Positions 6,481 through 13,039 are shown, counted from the stretch's first letter. The stretch is DNA of 20,425 nucleotides from an uncultured Anaerotignum sp. (GCF_934277605.1 NZ_CAKQVD010000035.1:1-20425); one strand, 5' to 3'. Numbers and translations are program-made. Notes: generated by a model from the letters alone, not told the origin.

Positions 6481-8268
6481 ATGACTCTTTTAAAGAAATG
6501 TCAACGAGAGATTCAATCTATTTTTGCTATGCTCAACCACCATTACGGGTTAACCTGTGCCATTTATGACACAAATATCGACTTAGTCGCTTATACAGAT
6601 TCCTACGAGAAAATTTGGGGAACAAAGGTCTATAAGCCTCCTATCGAAAGAGTCTTTCATTTAAAACAGGTCATCAATACCACTCCCGGCGAAAAGGATA
6701 TTTGCGGCGGCTGTTCCTGCTATCATAATTGTCCGGCCACCTTTGAAATTTCTCAGTGTGTTTGCTGCAATGGTGTTCCGATTGGCGTTTTGCTTTTCGT
6801 TTCTTTTTCAAAGAGCAAGCGTGCAAACACCCCGAAAAGTATACAGGAAACCATTACCTTGATTGAGGATTGCGCCGCTGCCATCAGCACCATTGCCGCA
6901 GGGAAAAATTCTCTGGAATATCCTGAGGCTGCACAGGAAATTATGAAAACCACCTTGGAAATTACCCCTTATCCCCTTTTGGCTGTAAATTCCAACGGAA
7001 GTATTTTGGCAGAAAATACTTCCTTCGGCTTTTTCCGTGATTCCGGTATTTTTCAAAAGCAAGCCTTTTTGGAGACATTGCCAAAGGATTCTCTCTATCA
7101 TCTATTATCCGGAAAAAAGCTGAATAACTATATTGTTTCTCTGCAGGAGGATACGCAAATTCAGATTGAAACCTTTCCCATTTTCAACGCAGACGGACAG
7201 CTGATTGCAACCATTATTAAGCCTGAATTTACCAAGCAAACCAAGCCGACATTTTCCGAGGAAGCAAGCACCCTCAATCAGGATATCGGCTTTTCCATTG
7301 ACGATATCATCGGAACCAGCCAAGAAATCAAGCTGCTAAAGAAGCAGGTGGTTCGGATTGCAAACAGCCCTTCCACCGTATTTATCCACGGGGAAACCGG
7401 TACAGGTAAGGGTTTGATTGCAAAGGCACTGCATTATGAAAGCAACCGAAAGGAAATGCCCTTCATTTCTGTCAACTGCTCCAGTATTCCCGAATCTCTG
7501 TTTGAATCCGAGCTGTTCGGCTATGAAGAGGGTGCCTTTACCGGCGCAAAAAAGCAAGGTAAGCCCGGTAAATTTGAATTGGCAGACGGCGGAACCATTT
7601 TTTTGGATGAGGTAAGTGAAATCCCACTGAATATTCAGGCAAAACTGCTCACTGTAATTCAAGACCGGGTGGTAGAGCGCATTGGCGGCGTAACACCCCG
7701 TTCCATTGATATCCGCATTATTGCTGCCTCCAACAAGGACTTACCGCAAATGATACAGGAGAAAACCTTTCGTGAAGACCTCTACTACAGGCTAAATGTT
7801 CTTCCTGTCTATCTGCCTGCATTGCGTGAAAGAAAGCAGGATATCGAGCTGCTGAGTGAATATTTCTTAGCACGCTACAACAAGATTCTAAACAAAAACG
7901 TGTTACGAATTGATAATGAGATTATGAAGCTCTTCCAATCTTATGATTGGCCCGGCAATATCCGCCAACTGCAAAATGTCATCGAATATTGCGTAAATGT
8001 AACAAATAGCAGTATCCTCACTTCTGAAGATTTGCCGATTGATTTCATCGAAAACAAGAAGGAGCCCATTCCGGAAGGTCTTCTGCAACTGAACGGACAG
8101 GCAGAACAAAAAATTATTCTGGAAATGCTGAATCATTATGGTTGGGGTGTTGAACAGAAAAAAATCATTGCCAAAAAACTGAATATGAGCCTTCGCACGC
8201 TCTATCGCAAGATACAGAAATATCAAATCGAGCCGACCTTTAAGGAAAATGACTCCACAGAGCAATAA
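6481..8268 (+). CDS. Sigma-54-dependent transcriptional activator with Cys-rich N-terminal sensor region
   Basis: The 595-residue protein is a complete enhancer-binding regulator. Residues 1-145 look like a GAF-type sensor and hold seven cysteines between 75 and 96 (CGGCSCYHNCP, then CVCCNG). Residues 155-245 look PAS-like (PLLAVNSNGSILAEN). Residues 285-515 are the AAA+ domain, with Walker A GETGTGKG at 304-311, the sigma-54 contact loop GAFTGA at 351-356 and Walker B LDE at 375-377. LNVLPVYLPALRERKQDI and WPGNIRQLQNVIEY are also typical. A Fis-type helix-turn-helix closes the protein (about 555-590, KKLNMSLRTLYRKIQKY). It hydrolyses ATP to open sigma-54 promoters. It is divergent from the oxidoreductase operon, whose sigma-54 promoter lies between them, so it very probably activates that operon. 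The cysteines could bind an Fe-S cluster or metal, or sense redox state or a ligand. The inducer is unknown. Confidence 0.93.
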   Translation: MTLLKKCQREIQSIFAMLNHHYGLTCAIYDTNIDLVAYTDSYEKIWGTKVYKPPIERVFHLKQVINTTPGEKDICGGCSCYHNCPATFEISQCVCCNGVPIGVLLFVSFSKSKRANTPKSIQETITLIEDCAAAISTIAAGKNSLEYPEAAQEIMKTTLEITPYPLLAVNSNGSILAENTSFGFFRDSGIFQKQAFLETLPKDSLYHLLSGKKLNNYIVSLQEDTQIQIETFPIFNADGQLIATIIKPEFTKQTKPTFSEEASTLNQDIGFSIDDIIGTSQEIKLLKKQVVRIANSPSTVFIHGETGTGKGLIAKALHYESNRKEMPFISVNCSSIPESLFESELFGYEEGAFTGAKKQGKPGKFELADGGTIFLDEVSEIPLNIQAKLLTVIQDRVVERIGGVTPRSIDIRIIAASNKDLPQMIQEKTFREDLYYRLNVLPVYLPALRERKQDIELLSEYFLARYNKILNKNVLRIDNEIMKLFQSYDWPGNIRQLQNVIEYCVNVTNSSILTSEDLPIDFIENKKEPIPEGLLQLNGQAEQKIILEMLNHYGWGVEQKKIIAKKLNMSLRTLYRKIQKYQIEPTFKENDSTEQ

Positions 8269-8277
8269 AAATGCTAT

Positions 8278-8323
8278 AAAAAAGAAGGGTAAAAAGCTTA
8301 TCTGCTTTTTACCCTTCTTTTTT
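8278..8323. terminator. Strong bidirectional intrinsic terminator
   Basis: A hairpin of about 20 bp, with the core GAAGGGTAAAAAGC pairing with GCTTTTTACCCTTC around a 6-base loop, is flanked by A-run and T-run on both sides. It begins nine bases after the activator gene and also lies just beyond the convergent 69-residue membrane protein gene, so it can stop transcription from both directions. Confidence 0.92.
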
Positions 8324-8349
8324 GAAAATTTAACACCTTGTCGGTTCTC

Positions 8350-8559
8350 TCAAAGCGGCATAATTGTCCGTGCAAGCAAAATGACAATCAAAACAGTACC
8401 CATAAAGGCCGCCACGCCTATCACTGCCGCAATTTTTTTGCTGAGCCTCTTTCGGATTGCCTTGCTAATCAGCACAGCACAGGCCACACAAACAGCCGCA
8501 GTCAAAAACGCAAGTCCCAACAGCTCCCACAGCCAAGAAAGTTCATATAGGATTCTCAT
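8350..8559 (-). CDS. Small two-helix membrane protein of unknown function
   Basis: This 69-residue protein is not recognised. It has two predicted membrane helices (about residues 9-32 and 42-66) joined by a strongly basic turn, KAIRKRLSKK, which the positive-inside rule puts in the cytoplasm, leaving both ends outside. GGGGGAG precedes the ATG at good spacing. The gene begins 19 bases after the stop of the EamA-type transporter gene and shares its promoter and the downstream terminator, so the pair form a two-gene operon. It may be a partner or accessory subunit of that half-size transporter, but nothing in the sequence proves it. Confidence 0.72.
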   Translation of the reverse strand: MRILYELSWLWELLGLAFLTAAVCVACAVLISKAIRKRLSKKIAAVIGVAAFMGTVLIVILLARTIMPL

Positions 8560-8578
8560 TTACTCCCCCTCTTTCCTG

Positions 8579-9010
8579 CTACTTTTTAAAATTGATTAGG
8601 CACAGGCCTACCAAACAAACCATGATTCCCGCAATCTTATTCCATGTGATGCTTTCTTTATAAAGAATATACCCTACAAAAATCAAAATCATCGAAAGCG
8701 CCGCCGCCTGCACAATCGGTGCTGTGCTGACCGGCCATCCGGCTTTGTAGGCATAAATATACCCGACCTCTAAGCCAACGATGGCAACACCCAACACAAA
8801 GGTGGCCCAATTCGCTTCTTTATATTCCTGAAAAATATTCGCCTCTTTATTCAACAAATAATACAAAACCAATGAAGTGATTGCACCTACGATATATGTA
8901 GCCGTCAACGATGCAAGAGGGTTCATTTTATGTGACACTGATTTTGCACAGATTTGATAAAAAACATTCGAGACTACAACCAATGCAAGCGGCCAAACAT
9001 AATGAAACAT
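8579..9010 (-). CDS. EamA/DMT-family small transporter (single EamA domain)
   Basis: The 143-residue protein has one EamA-type repeat with about five membrane helices. The late segment APIVQAAALSMILIFVGYILYKESITWNKIAGIMVCLVGLCLI is the family hallmark: a YKE glutamate loop followed by a final helix ending in NFKK. Full DMT transporters carry two such repeats in about 290-300 residues, so this is a half-size form that would need to act as a dimer, possibly with the small membrane protein encoded next. GGAGGGAG lies before the ATG, and a good promoter is present at 9049-9077. The substrate cannot be read from sequence; DMT members export amino acids, nucleosides or drugs. Confidence 0.85.
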   Translation of the reverse strand: MFHYVWPLALVVVSNVFYQICAKSVSHKMNPLASLTATYIVGAITSLVLYYLLNKEANIFQEYKEANWATFVLGVAIVGLEVGYIYAYKAGWPVSTAPIVQAAALSMILIFVGYILYKESITWNKIAGIMVCLVGLCLINFKK

Positions 9011-9048
9011 AAATTCTCCCTCCTGTCAAACAGCATCCTTTTTCTTAC

Positions 9049-9077
9049 AGTATAGTATAATTATCCTCCTTTTTCAA
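9049..9077 (-). promoter_or_regulatory. Sigma-70/A promoter of the EamA transporter operon
   Basis: TTGAAA (9077-9072) and TATACT (9054-9049) on the minus strand are separated by exactly 17 bases. The predicted start near 9042 leaves a leader of about 30 bases before the transporter ATG. Confidence 0.8.
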
Positions 9078-9110
9078 TCTGCACTGCTCCCCATTTCCGC
9101 CGATTCCCGC

Positions 9111-9137
9111 AAAAAACGCACAAGCCCAGGCCTGTGC
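9111..9137 (-). terminator. Intrinsic terminator of the yqxD-type gene
   Basis: On the minus strand GCACAGGCC and GGCTTGTGC pair (one G-U) around a very short loop, followed by G and six T. It starts nine bases after the stop codon of the YaiI/YqxD gene and separates it from the EamA operon promoter. Confidence 0.8.
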
Positions 9138-9145
9138 ATCCTTGT

Positions 9146-9607
9146 CTATCTGCCCTTTTCTTTTTCCTGCGCCATAAGAATCATTTTTTCAAAGGACTGC
9201 GCAAATCTTTTGTCATCCTCCTCGGTTCGCTTTTTGGGACCCTTGATATGATTTTTATGAGAGGCTCTTCTTGCTTTTTTATGCAGATGGCGTTCCATCA
9301 GCATACGGTCTATGGTTTCGTCGGTATACCATCTTCCCGATTGATGAATGGCATACGCACCCTTCCCCAAAGCCATTGCGGCAACACCATAATCCTGAGA
9401 TACAACGATATCCCCCTTGCGACAAAGACCAATCAGCTTATAATCCACCGCATCGGCACCTGCCCCAACAACTACCACAGCACTGTATTCCGATGACAAA
9501 ACATGATTGGTGTCGCACAGCAGTGTGACTGCACAATCATATTTCTTCGCAATTTTTTCAATGATATGAACCACAGGACAGGCATCTGCATCAACAAAAA
9601 TGTGCAT
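9146..9607 (-). CDS. yqxD: YaiI/YqxD family protein (DUF188, UPF0178)
   Basis: The 153-residue protein begins MHIFVDADACPVVHIIEKIA, the DADACPV signature of this family, followed by VSQDYGVAAMALGKGAYAIH and the basic ARRASHKNHIKGPKKRTEED segment typical of YqxD/YaiI. The acidic pair near the N-terminus and the D in QDYG resemble PIN-like nuclease active sites. The family is widespread in bacteria and its role is unproven, although a nucleic-acid function has been suspected from the fold. GGGGGAGAG sits before the ATG. The gene has its own promoter (9740-9768) and terminator (9111-9137), so it is a single-gene unit. Confidence 0.92.
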   Translation of the reverse strand: MHIFVDADACPVVHIIEKIAKKYDCAVTLLCDTNHVLSSEYSAVVVVGAGADAVDYKLIGLCRKGDIVVSQDYGVAAMALGKGAYAIHQSGRWYTDETIDRMLMERHLHKKARRASHKNHIKGPKKRTEEDDKRFAQSFEKMILMAQEKEKGR

Positions 9608-9739
9608 GGTATTCTCTCCCCCTCAAGTATTCCCTTCAGCGTCCTTCAAATATTCCGCATTTCATCCTTTTCAGCATATTTCGGACACTCGCTCGGACAG
9701 CTCCATTGCCGCAGCCTATCTGTCCTTTTGCCTCTTACG

Positions 9740-9768
9740 AGTATAGCATGAAGGGCTTCTGTTTGCAA
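9740..9768 (-). promoter_or_regulatory. Promoter of the YaiI/YqxD gene
   Basis: On the minus strand TTGCAA (9768-9763), a 17-base spacer and TATACT (9745-9740) with an extended -10 TGC just before it. The predicted start near 9733 gives a leader of about 125 bases, long for a single-gene unit. Confidence 0.8.
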
Positions 9769-9877
9769 AGCATAACATTTAATCTCTTAAATTGATATTG
9801 AAAATCTGCATCATAGCCTTTTTCCGTTATCATATATTCCATGCCCCAGCCTTCCGCAACGCAAAAAGCCTTATCAT

Positions 9878-9906
9878 TTGCTTTTTCCCGCTGCTTCACT
9901 TATACT
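9878..9906 (+). promoter_or_regulatory. Promoter of the Cys-rich membrane-anchored protein gene
   Basis: TTGCTT (9878-9883), a 17-base spacer and TATACT (9901-9906). The predicted start near 9913 is about 27 bases before the ATG at 9940. It falls inside the frame extending upstream to 9841, which rules out starts before 9913. Confidence 0.75.
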
Positions 9907-9939
9907 AATGATAAATATAGCAAAAGGGGTGTATATGCT

Positions 9940-10728
9940 ATGTCAAAAAAAGTATCCTCCCGTGTCATCACAATACTTCTGTTCAGCCTTATTATCATTA
10001 TGGCGATTCTTGCATACATCGCAGACCGAAACTCTCTCAAAATGCGAACTCTTTATGATTCGCCGGAAGAAATGCAGGCTGCACTGCTAAATGAAACCTT
10101 TGTCTATTATACTTCCTATAGGACTATCATCCAATGGACATTTACAGAGGATAAGGCTACACTTTCCTATTCGGATGGCGTTTCTTTTGATTATCCGATT
10201 AAAAGCTGGAACAACCGCCGTGGTACAATCTCTCTTTACAAAGACGGCGGTGCAACAATAGAAGCCCTCATTATGCACAAGGATGGCTATTTGCTCGATC
10301 AGCAAGGCGAAGAATTTTATCCAAAGGTAGAATTATACTGTTCTTATGAGGGCTGTGAAAATACAGCAGATTTCATTGATTCCTATTGCAGAAAGCACAC
10401 CTGCTCCCTTAGAGGCTGTTATCGTGAGATTTACAAGGGTGGCCCCTATTGCATCCGGCATACCTGTGTCAACAGAACAGAGGGCTGTCACAACATGGTT
10501 ATGGATTCCTCTGAAAAATGTCTCTCCTGTCAGGAAGCAGAGGAAAAGGAAAAAATGAAAAACGCACCATCCTCCACACCCATCTATCATCCCACACCGC
10601 CACGCAAACAATATAAGGTCGAAATGCCGGATTGCGATGATTATGAGGACTATGAGGACTTCATGGATGAATGGGATGGCTTTATGCCTGATGGCAGTGA
10701 TGCCGAGGATTACTGGGATAACTGGTAA
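9940..10728 (+). CDS. Membrane-anchored protein with three zinc-finger-like Cys/His units and acidic tail
   Basis: The 262-residue product is not a family I can name. A basic N-terminus (KK, R) and one hydrophobic helix (residues 9-28) suggest a type II anchor with the rest outside. Residues 35-130 are a beta-rich domain. Residues 134-197 hold three consecutive units: C134-x4-C-x10-C-x2-H, C155-x4-C-x10-C-x2-H and C176-x6-C-x10-C-x2-C, each separated by one Thr. The first two repeat at 21 residues and each could bind one zinc. A Lys/Glu-rich linker, a Pro-rich stretch and an Asp/Glu/Tyr/Trp-rich tail (about 229-262) follow. The start at 9940 has AAAAGGGG before it and fits the promoter at 9878-9906. 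The gene stands alone between divergent and convergent neighbours. Zinc binding is predicted, and the function is unknown. Confidence 0.82.
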   Translation: MSKKVSSRVITILLFSLIIIMAILAYIADRNSLKMRTLYDSPEEMQAALLNETFVYYTSYRTIIQWTFTEDKATLSYSDGVSFDYPIKSWNNRRGTISLYKDGGATIEALIMHKDGYLLDQQGEEFYPKVELYCSYEGCENTADFIDSYCRKHTCSLRGCYREIYKGGPYCIRHTCVNRTEGCHNMVMDSSEKCLSCQEAEEKEKMKNAPSSTPIYHPTPPRKQYKVEMPDCDDYEDYEDFMDEWDGFMPDGSDAEDYWDNW

Positions 10729-10748
10729 TAAGCCACCGTTTTCCGCTT

Positions 10749-10781
10749 AAAAAACGGACTCCATGCTTCCATAGAGTCCGT
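10749..10781 (-). terminator. Intrinsic terminator of the MarR operon
   Basis: ACGGACTC (10754-10761) pairs perfectly with GAGTCCGT (10774-10781), with an inner ATG/CAT pair around CTTC. On the minus strand the stem runs straight into TTTTTT. It begins seven bases after the stop of the 181-residue gene. On the plus strand it is followed only by a weak T-rich stretch, so it may also slow transcription of the Cys-rich gene. Confidence 0.9.
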
Positions 10782-10787
10782 AAGCTG

Positions 10788-11333
10788 TTATATTCTTTTA
10801 TAAATAATCGGTTCATCATAGCCAAAGGTTCTTTTTCCGTTTACCTCTATGCTTTCCGATACCTCCAAGCACGCCTCCGAAAATCTTTCCCACAGCCGAA
10901 AGGTCATCACAGGAGAGAATTGGCTGATGCTGCCGCCCTCCCAGACACCTGCCTGCTCCCGATACAGCGCAGGCGTAAACTTTTCGGATTCCTTCAGCTC
11001 GTCATAATCCACCTCCTGCATAGAGGCATAGGTAAATGCGGCCTTTGTTTCCCCTGCCGGAAGTGCATACGAAGAGAGCACGATTCCCTCCTCATTTTCT
11101 GTCAGCAGAAACAAATGCGGAGAGGCATGGCGGTTGCCGTCTGTTTCATAATAGCTTTCCTCCACGATAAAAACGCCCTTGAAGTCCTCGGGAAGATTTT
11201 TGATTTTATCATTGCAGACAGTATTCACATGCTCGGCATAGGGATATATCTTTCCTGCCGCCCGCATTGCTTCAAACTGCTCCTTATTATCAAAATGGCC
11301 TGTCAGCAGGCGAATAAAGCTTTCCAATTTCAT
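10788..11333 (-). CDS. Uncharacterised soluble protein, possibly CpcT/CpeT-like
   Basis: The 181-residue protein has no signal peptide or membrane helix. Its opening MKLESFIRLLTGHFDNKEQF resembles the start of the CpcT/CpeT lyase-like fold (short helix, then G-x-F-x-N-x-x-Q). The middle, FKGVFIVEESYYET followed by PHLFLLTENEEGIVLSSYALP, could be the start of its beta barrel. The similarity is weak and by eye only. True CpcT proteins attach bilins to phycobiliproteins, which is not expected in this organism, so at most the fold would be shared. GGAGGG precedes the ATG. It is the last gene of the MarR-led operon, 23 bases after the seven-helix membrane protein gene and just before a strong terminator. 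Confidence 0.75.
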   Translation of the reverse strand: MKLESFIRLLTGHFDNKEQFEAMRAAGKIYPYAEHVNTVCNDKIKNLPEDFKGVFIVEESYYETDGNRHASPHLFLLTENEEGIVLSSYALPAGETKAAFTYASMQEVDYDELKESEKFTPALYREQAGVWEGGSISQFSPVMTFRLWERFSEACLEVSESIEVNGKRTFGYDEPIIYKRI

Positions 11334-11356
11334 TTTCTTGTCCCTCCAATGTCATT

Positions 11357-12040
11357 TTATGCAAACAGGAGCTGTAATCCCATTGCAATCATCCACATAT
11401 ACGCACAGGTTTTCGGAATCATCAGCAAGCCAACCTTTGGCTTTGTTTTGCTAAAGAGCGTAACCGGCAGATAGCACCCGAAGGAAATGAGAATTGCCGC
11501 AACCATTCTTGTCATGTGGTAGCCGCCTGCATTGCCCGAAATTGCATATAAAATGATTACACCAACCCCCGTGACAGCAAATACCGCATTTCTGAGAACG
11601 GAAAGACGCATATTGCCATCCTCCGTACACCAGTTGTTCTGCGGCAAAAAGCAAATGATGATTCTGATGATTGCCGATATCCAAATGATTGCCTCCACTG
11701 CAAGCGGTGCGTGCAGTTGGGGGAAGGTCGCCTTCCAAACATAGAGCAAAAGAATGTAAAAGGCTGTCATTGTGATTGAGGATACCTGCAAGCCAATCCC
11801 AAGCTGTTTCTGTATTTTTTCACTGCTTCCCTTCATCGCCCTGATGATTCTGGGCACCAAATGAAAGGCATCCCCGCCGCAAAGGGTTAATGTCAAAATG
11901 CCATAAAGAGTAAATAACCGATTTCCGTTAGAAAACACAAAAAACAAAATCCCCGCAATCAAGTCAAAAACCAAATAGGCGGCATCAAAGACAGCCTCCA
12001 TGCGATCCGACATTTTCGGTTTAAAGTCATTTTCTCTCAT
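11357..12040 (-). CDS. Seven-helix integral membrane protein of unknown function
   Basis: The 227-residue protein starts MRENDFKPKMSDRME and then has about seven predicted membrane helices (near residues 15-36, 41-62, 83-103, 112-131, 149-168, 176-193, 200-226). CGGDAFHLVPRIIRAMKG after the second helix looks like the most conserved part: polar and charged residues at a membrane edge. I do not recognise a named family. The start at 12040 overlaps the previous gene's stop codon (ATGA), so translation is coupled. The frame extends further upstream to 12205, but that part merely overlaps the preceding membrane gene. The two membrane proteins probably work together under MarR control, perhaps in efflux or membrane stress, but that is inference. 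Confidence 0.82.
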   Translation of the reverse strand: MRENDFKPKMSDRMEAVFDAAYLVFDLIAGILFFVFSNGNRLFTLYGILTLTLCGGDAFHLVPRIIRAMKGSSEKIQKQLGIGLQVSSITMTAFYILLLYVWKATFPQLHAPLAVEAIIWISAIIRIIICFLPQNNWCTEDGNMRLSVLRNAVFAVTGVGVIILYAISGNAGGYHMTRMVAAILISFGCYLPVTLFSKTKPKVGLLMIPKTCAYMWMIAMGLQLLFA

Positions 12041-12480
12041 GCTTCCTGCTCCTTTTCCATCAAATTGTGATAGCATAAATAATTTCTCGCAAACATCACG
12101 CCTGCCAATGCCAAGGCACAGCCCAAGCCGGAATAAAAAAATGCAACAAAGATATCCGGAAAAATCCCTGCGGCACGCAGACCAATGCCGCCGCCCATCA
12201 TGCAAGCCATCATAATATAAGCCTTTTTATCAAAGAAATGCCAAAACGGGCGATATTCCTCATAGGCGATAATGCGCTTTGTGTGCTTTTTGCTCATCCG
12301 AAAAAACATTCTTCCGAAAAGGAAAAACACAAGCACAGAAAGCAAATATAAATACAACTGTCTTTCAATCAGCAAATAGGAAAGCACACCCAAGCGGGCA
12401 ACATTAAACCCTGCCATCAGCCACACAATGCCCGCAATCAGCAAAAGGTTTTTTTTCTTCACGCAAAATCTATTTTTCAT
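12037..12480 (-). CDS. Four-helix integral membrane protein of unknown function
   Basis: The 147-residue protein has a basic start (MKNRFCVKKK) and four predicted membrane helices (about 10-28, 37-57, 88-105, 110-133). A basic cytoplasmic-looking loop, RMSKKHTKRIIAYEEYRPFWHFFDKK, lies between the second and third helices. The segment GGGIGLRAAGIFPDIFVAFFYSGLG in the second half looks conserved in style (Gly-rich helix, Arg, Pro, FYxGLG). No named family is recognised. Its start lies 11 bases inside the end of the MarR gene and its stop overlaps the next start, so three genes are tightly coupled. A role in transport or drug tolerance would be usual for MarR targets, but is not shown here. Confidence 0.82.
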   Translation of the reverse strand: MKNRFCVKKKNLLLIAGIVWLMAGFNVARLGVLSYLLIERQLYLYLLSVLVFFLFGRMFFRMSKKHTKRIIAYEEYRPFWHFFDKKAYIMMACMMGGGIGLRAAGIFPDIFVAFFYSGLGCALALAGVMFARNYLCYHNLMEKEQEA

Positions 12481-12910
12481 CCTTCTTCTCCTTCTTCAAA
12501 AAATAATCCGCATTGCTGCAAATTTTATGAAACACATTCATGCAAATCCGTTTTTCCTCCTCGGTCAAGCCCGATAAAACATTTTTTGCAAATTGTCTTT
12601 GCGCACTTTGCCCTGCCTCAATAATCGGCTCTGCCGCACTTAACAGCACAATCTCAATATGCTTTTTGTTATCGGCACTGCGGATTCTTTCAATCAAGCC
12701 CTTTTCCTCCAAATCCTTGATTGAGGTGGAAACGTGGGATTTTGTCGATTTGCGAATCTTTACGATTTCCGCCGCCGTATTATGCTGCGGATGATTGTGC
12801 AAAAACATAAGAATGTCATATTCCATCTGTGTCAACTGATATTTCTCGCATACATCATGCGCAAGCATTTGATAATAATTGGTTATGGTCTTATGCTTAT
12901 CCCAGAACAC
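12470..12910 (-). CDS. MarR-family transcriptional regulator
   Basis: The 146-residue protein has the MarR winged helix: LTQMEYDILMFLHNHPQ, then the recognition region TAAEIVKIRKSTKSHVSTSIKDLEEKGLIERI and the wing RSADNKKHIEIVLL. Flanking helices serve for dimerisation. The GTG at 12910 is chosen as start because AAGGAGG lies nine bases before it and the promoter and operator lie just upstream. The frame is open further to 13048, but that part contains the promoter itself and a DNA repeat. MarR proteins are dimers that usually repress their own operon and release DNA on binding a small aromatic ligand or on oxidation. It leads the four-gene operon with two membrane proteins. Confidence 0.93.
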   Translation of the reverse strand: MFWDKHKTITNYYQMLAHDVCEKYQLTQMEYDILMFLHNHPQHNTAAEIVKIRKSTKSHVSTSIKDLEEKGLIERIRSADNKKHIEIVLLSAAEPIIEAGQSAQRQFAKNVLSGLTEEEKRICMNVFHKICSNADYFLKKEKKDEK

Positions 12911-12928
12911 GAACGACCGCCTCCTTCT

Positions 12929-12948
12929 ATCGTTCTTTTTAGAACGAT
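12929..12948. promoter_or_regulatory. Perfect inverted repeat, likely MarR autoregulatory operator
   Basis: ATCGTTCT and AGAACGAT form perfect 8-bp arms around TTTT. The site overlaps the last bases of the -10 box (12947-12952) and covers the transcription start of the MarR operon, an ideal place for repression. MarR dimers bind symmetric sites of this size. Confidence 0.75.
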
Positions 12949-12975
12949 TATACATGCTTGGCTTTGTTCTGTCAA
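12947..12975 (-). promoter_or_regulatory. Consensus promoter of the MarR operon
   Basis: On the minus strand TTGACA (12975-12970) and TATAAT (12952-12947) match the sigma-70/A consensus at all 12 positions with a 17-base spacer. A promoter this strong is likely to be held in check by a repressor, and the inverted repeat that follows fits that. Confidence 0.92.
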
Positions 12976-12980
12976 GACTA

Positions 12981-13028
12981 TATTTCCTTCCTATTTCTGT
13001 GAAATATTTCCTTCCGATTTCCGTAAAA
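12981..13028. repeat. Tandem 24-bp direct repeat between divergent promoters
   Basis: Two adjacent copies of 24 bases (12981-13004 and 13005-13028) match at 21 positions; both start TATTTCCTTCC and share the frame ATTTC-GT-AAA. They fill most of the 64 bases between the -35 boxes of the MarR operon and the DUF4317 gene. They could be a regulator site array or a recent local duplication. Confidence 0.8.
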
Positions 13029-13039
13029 AAATCCGCCTC

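Larger units (their letters stand above)
9608..9939. other. Intergenic region with two divergent promoters
   Basis: This stretch of 332 bases has no supported gene. Its left half is the 125-base leader of the YaiI/YqxD gene and the minus-strand promoter at 9740-9768. Its right half is untranscribed spacer followed by the plus-strand promoter at 9878-9906 for the Cys-rich membrane-anchored protein. The leader contains two very short open frames with poor ribosome sites and no riboswitch pattern that I recognise. Confidence 0.6.

Noticed and set aside
9618..9702. Short leader peptides upstream of the YaiI/YqxD gene
   Set aside because: Frames of about 10 codons exist, but neither has a convincing ribosome site or a run of regulatory codons.
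9841..9939. Earlier ATG for the Cys-rich membrane-anchored protein
   Set aside because: A good promoter at 9878-9906 lies inside the extension, no ribosome site is present at 9841, and the start at 9940 puts a normal signal anchor at the N-terminus.
10731..10757. CCGTTTT/AAAACGG hairpin after the Cys-rich gene as its own terminator
   Set aside because: The stem is short and AT-rich, and no T-run follows on the plus strand. It also competes with the much better minus-strand terminator at 10749-10781.
12041..12205. Upstream extension of the seven-helix membrane protein
   Set aside because: It overlaps the preceding membrane gene in another frame. The ATGA junction at 12040 is a typical coupled start.
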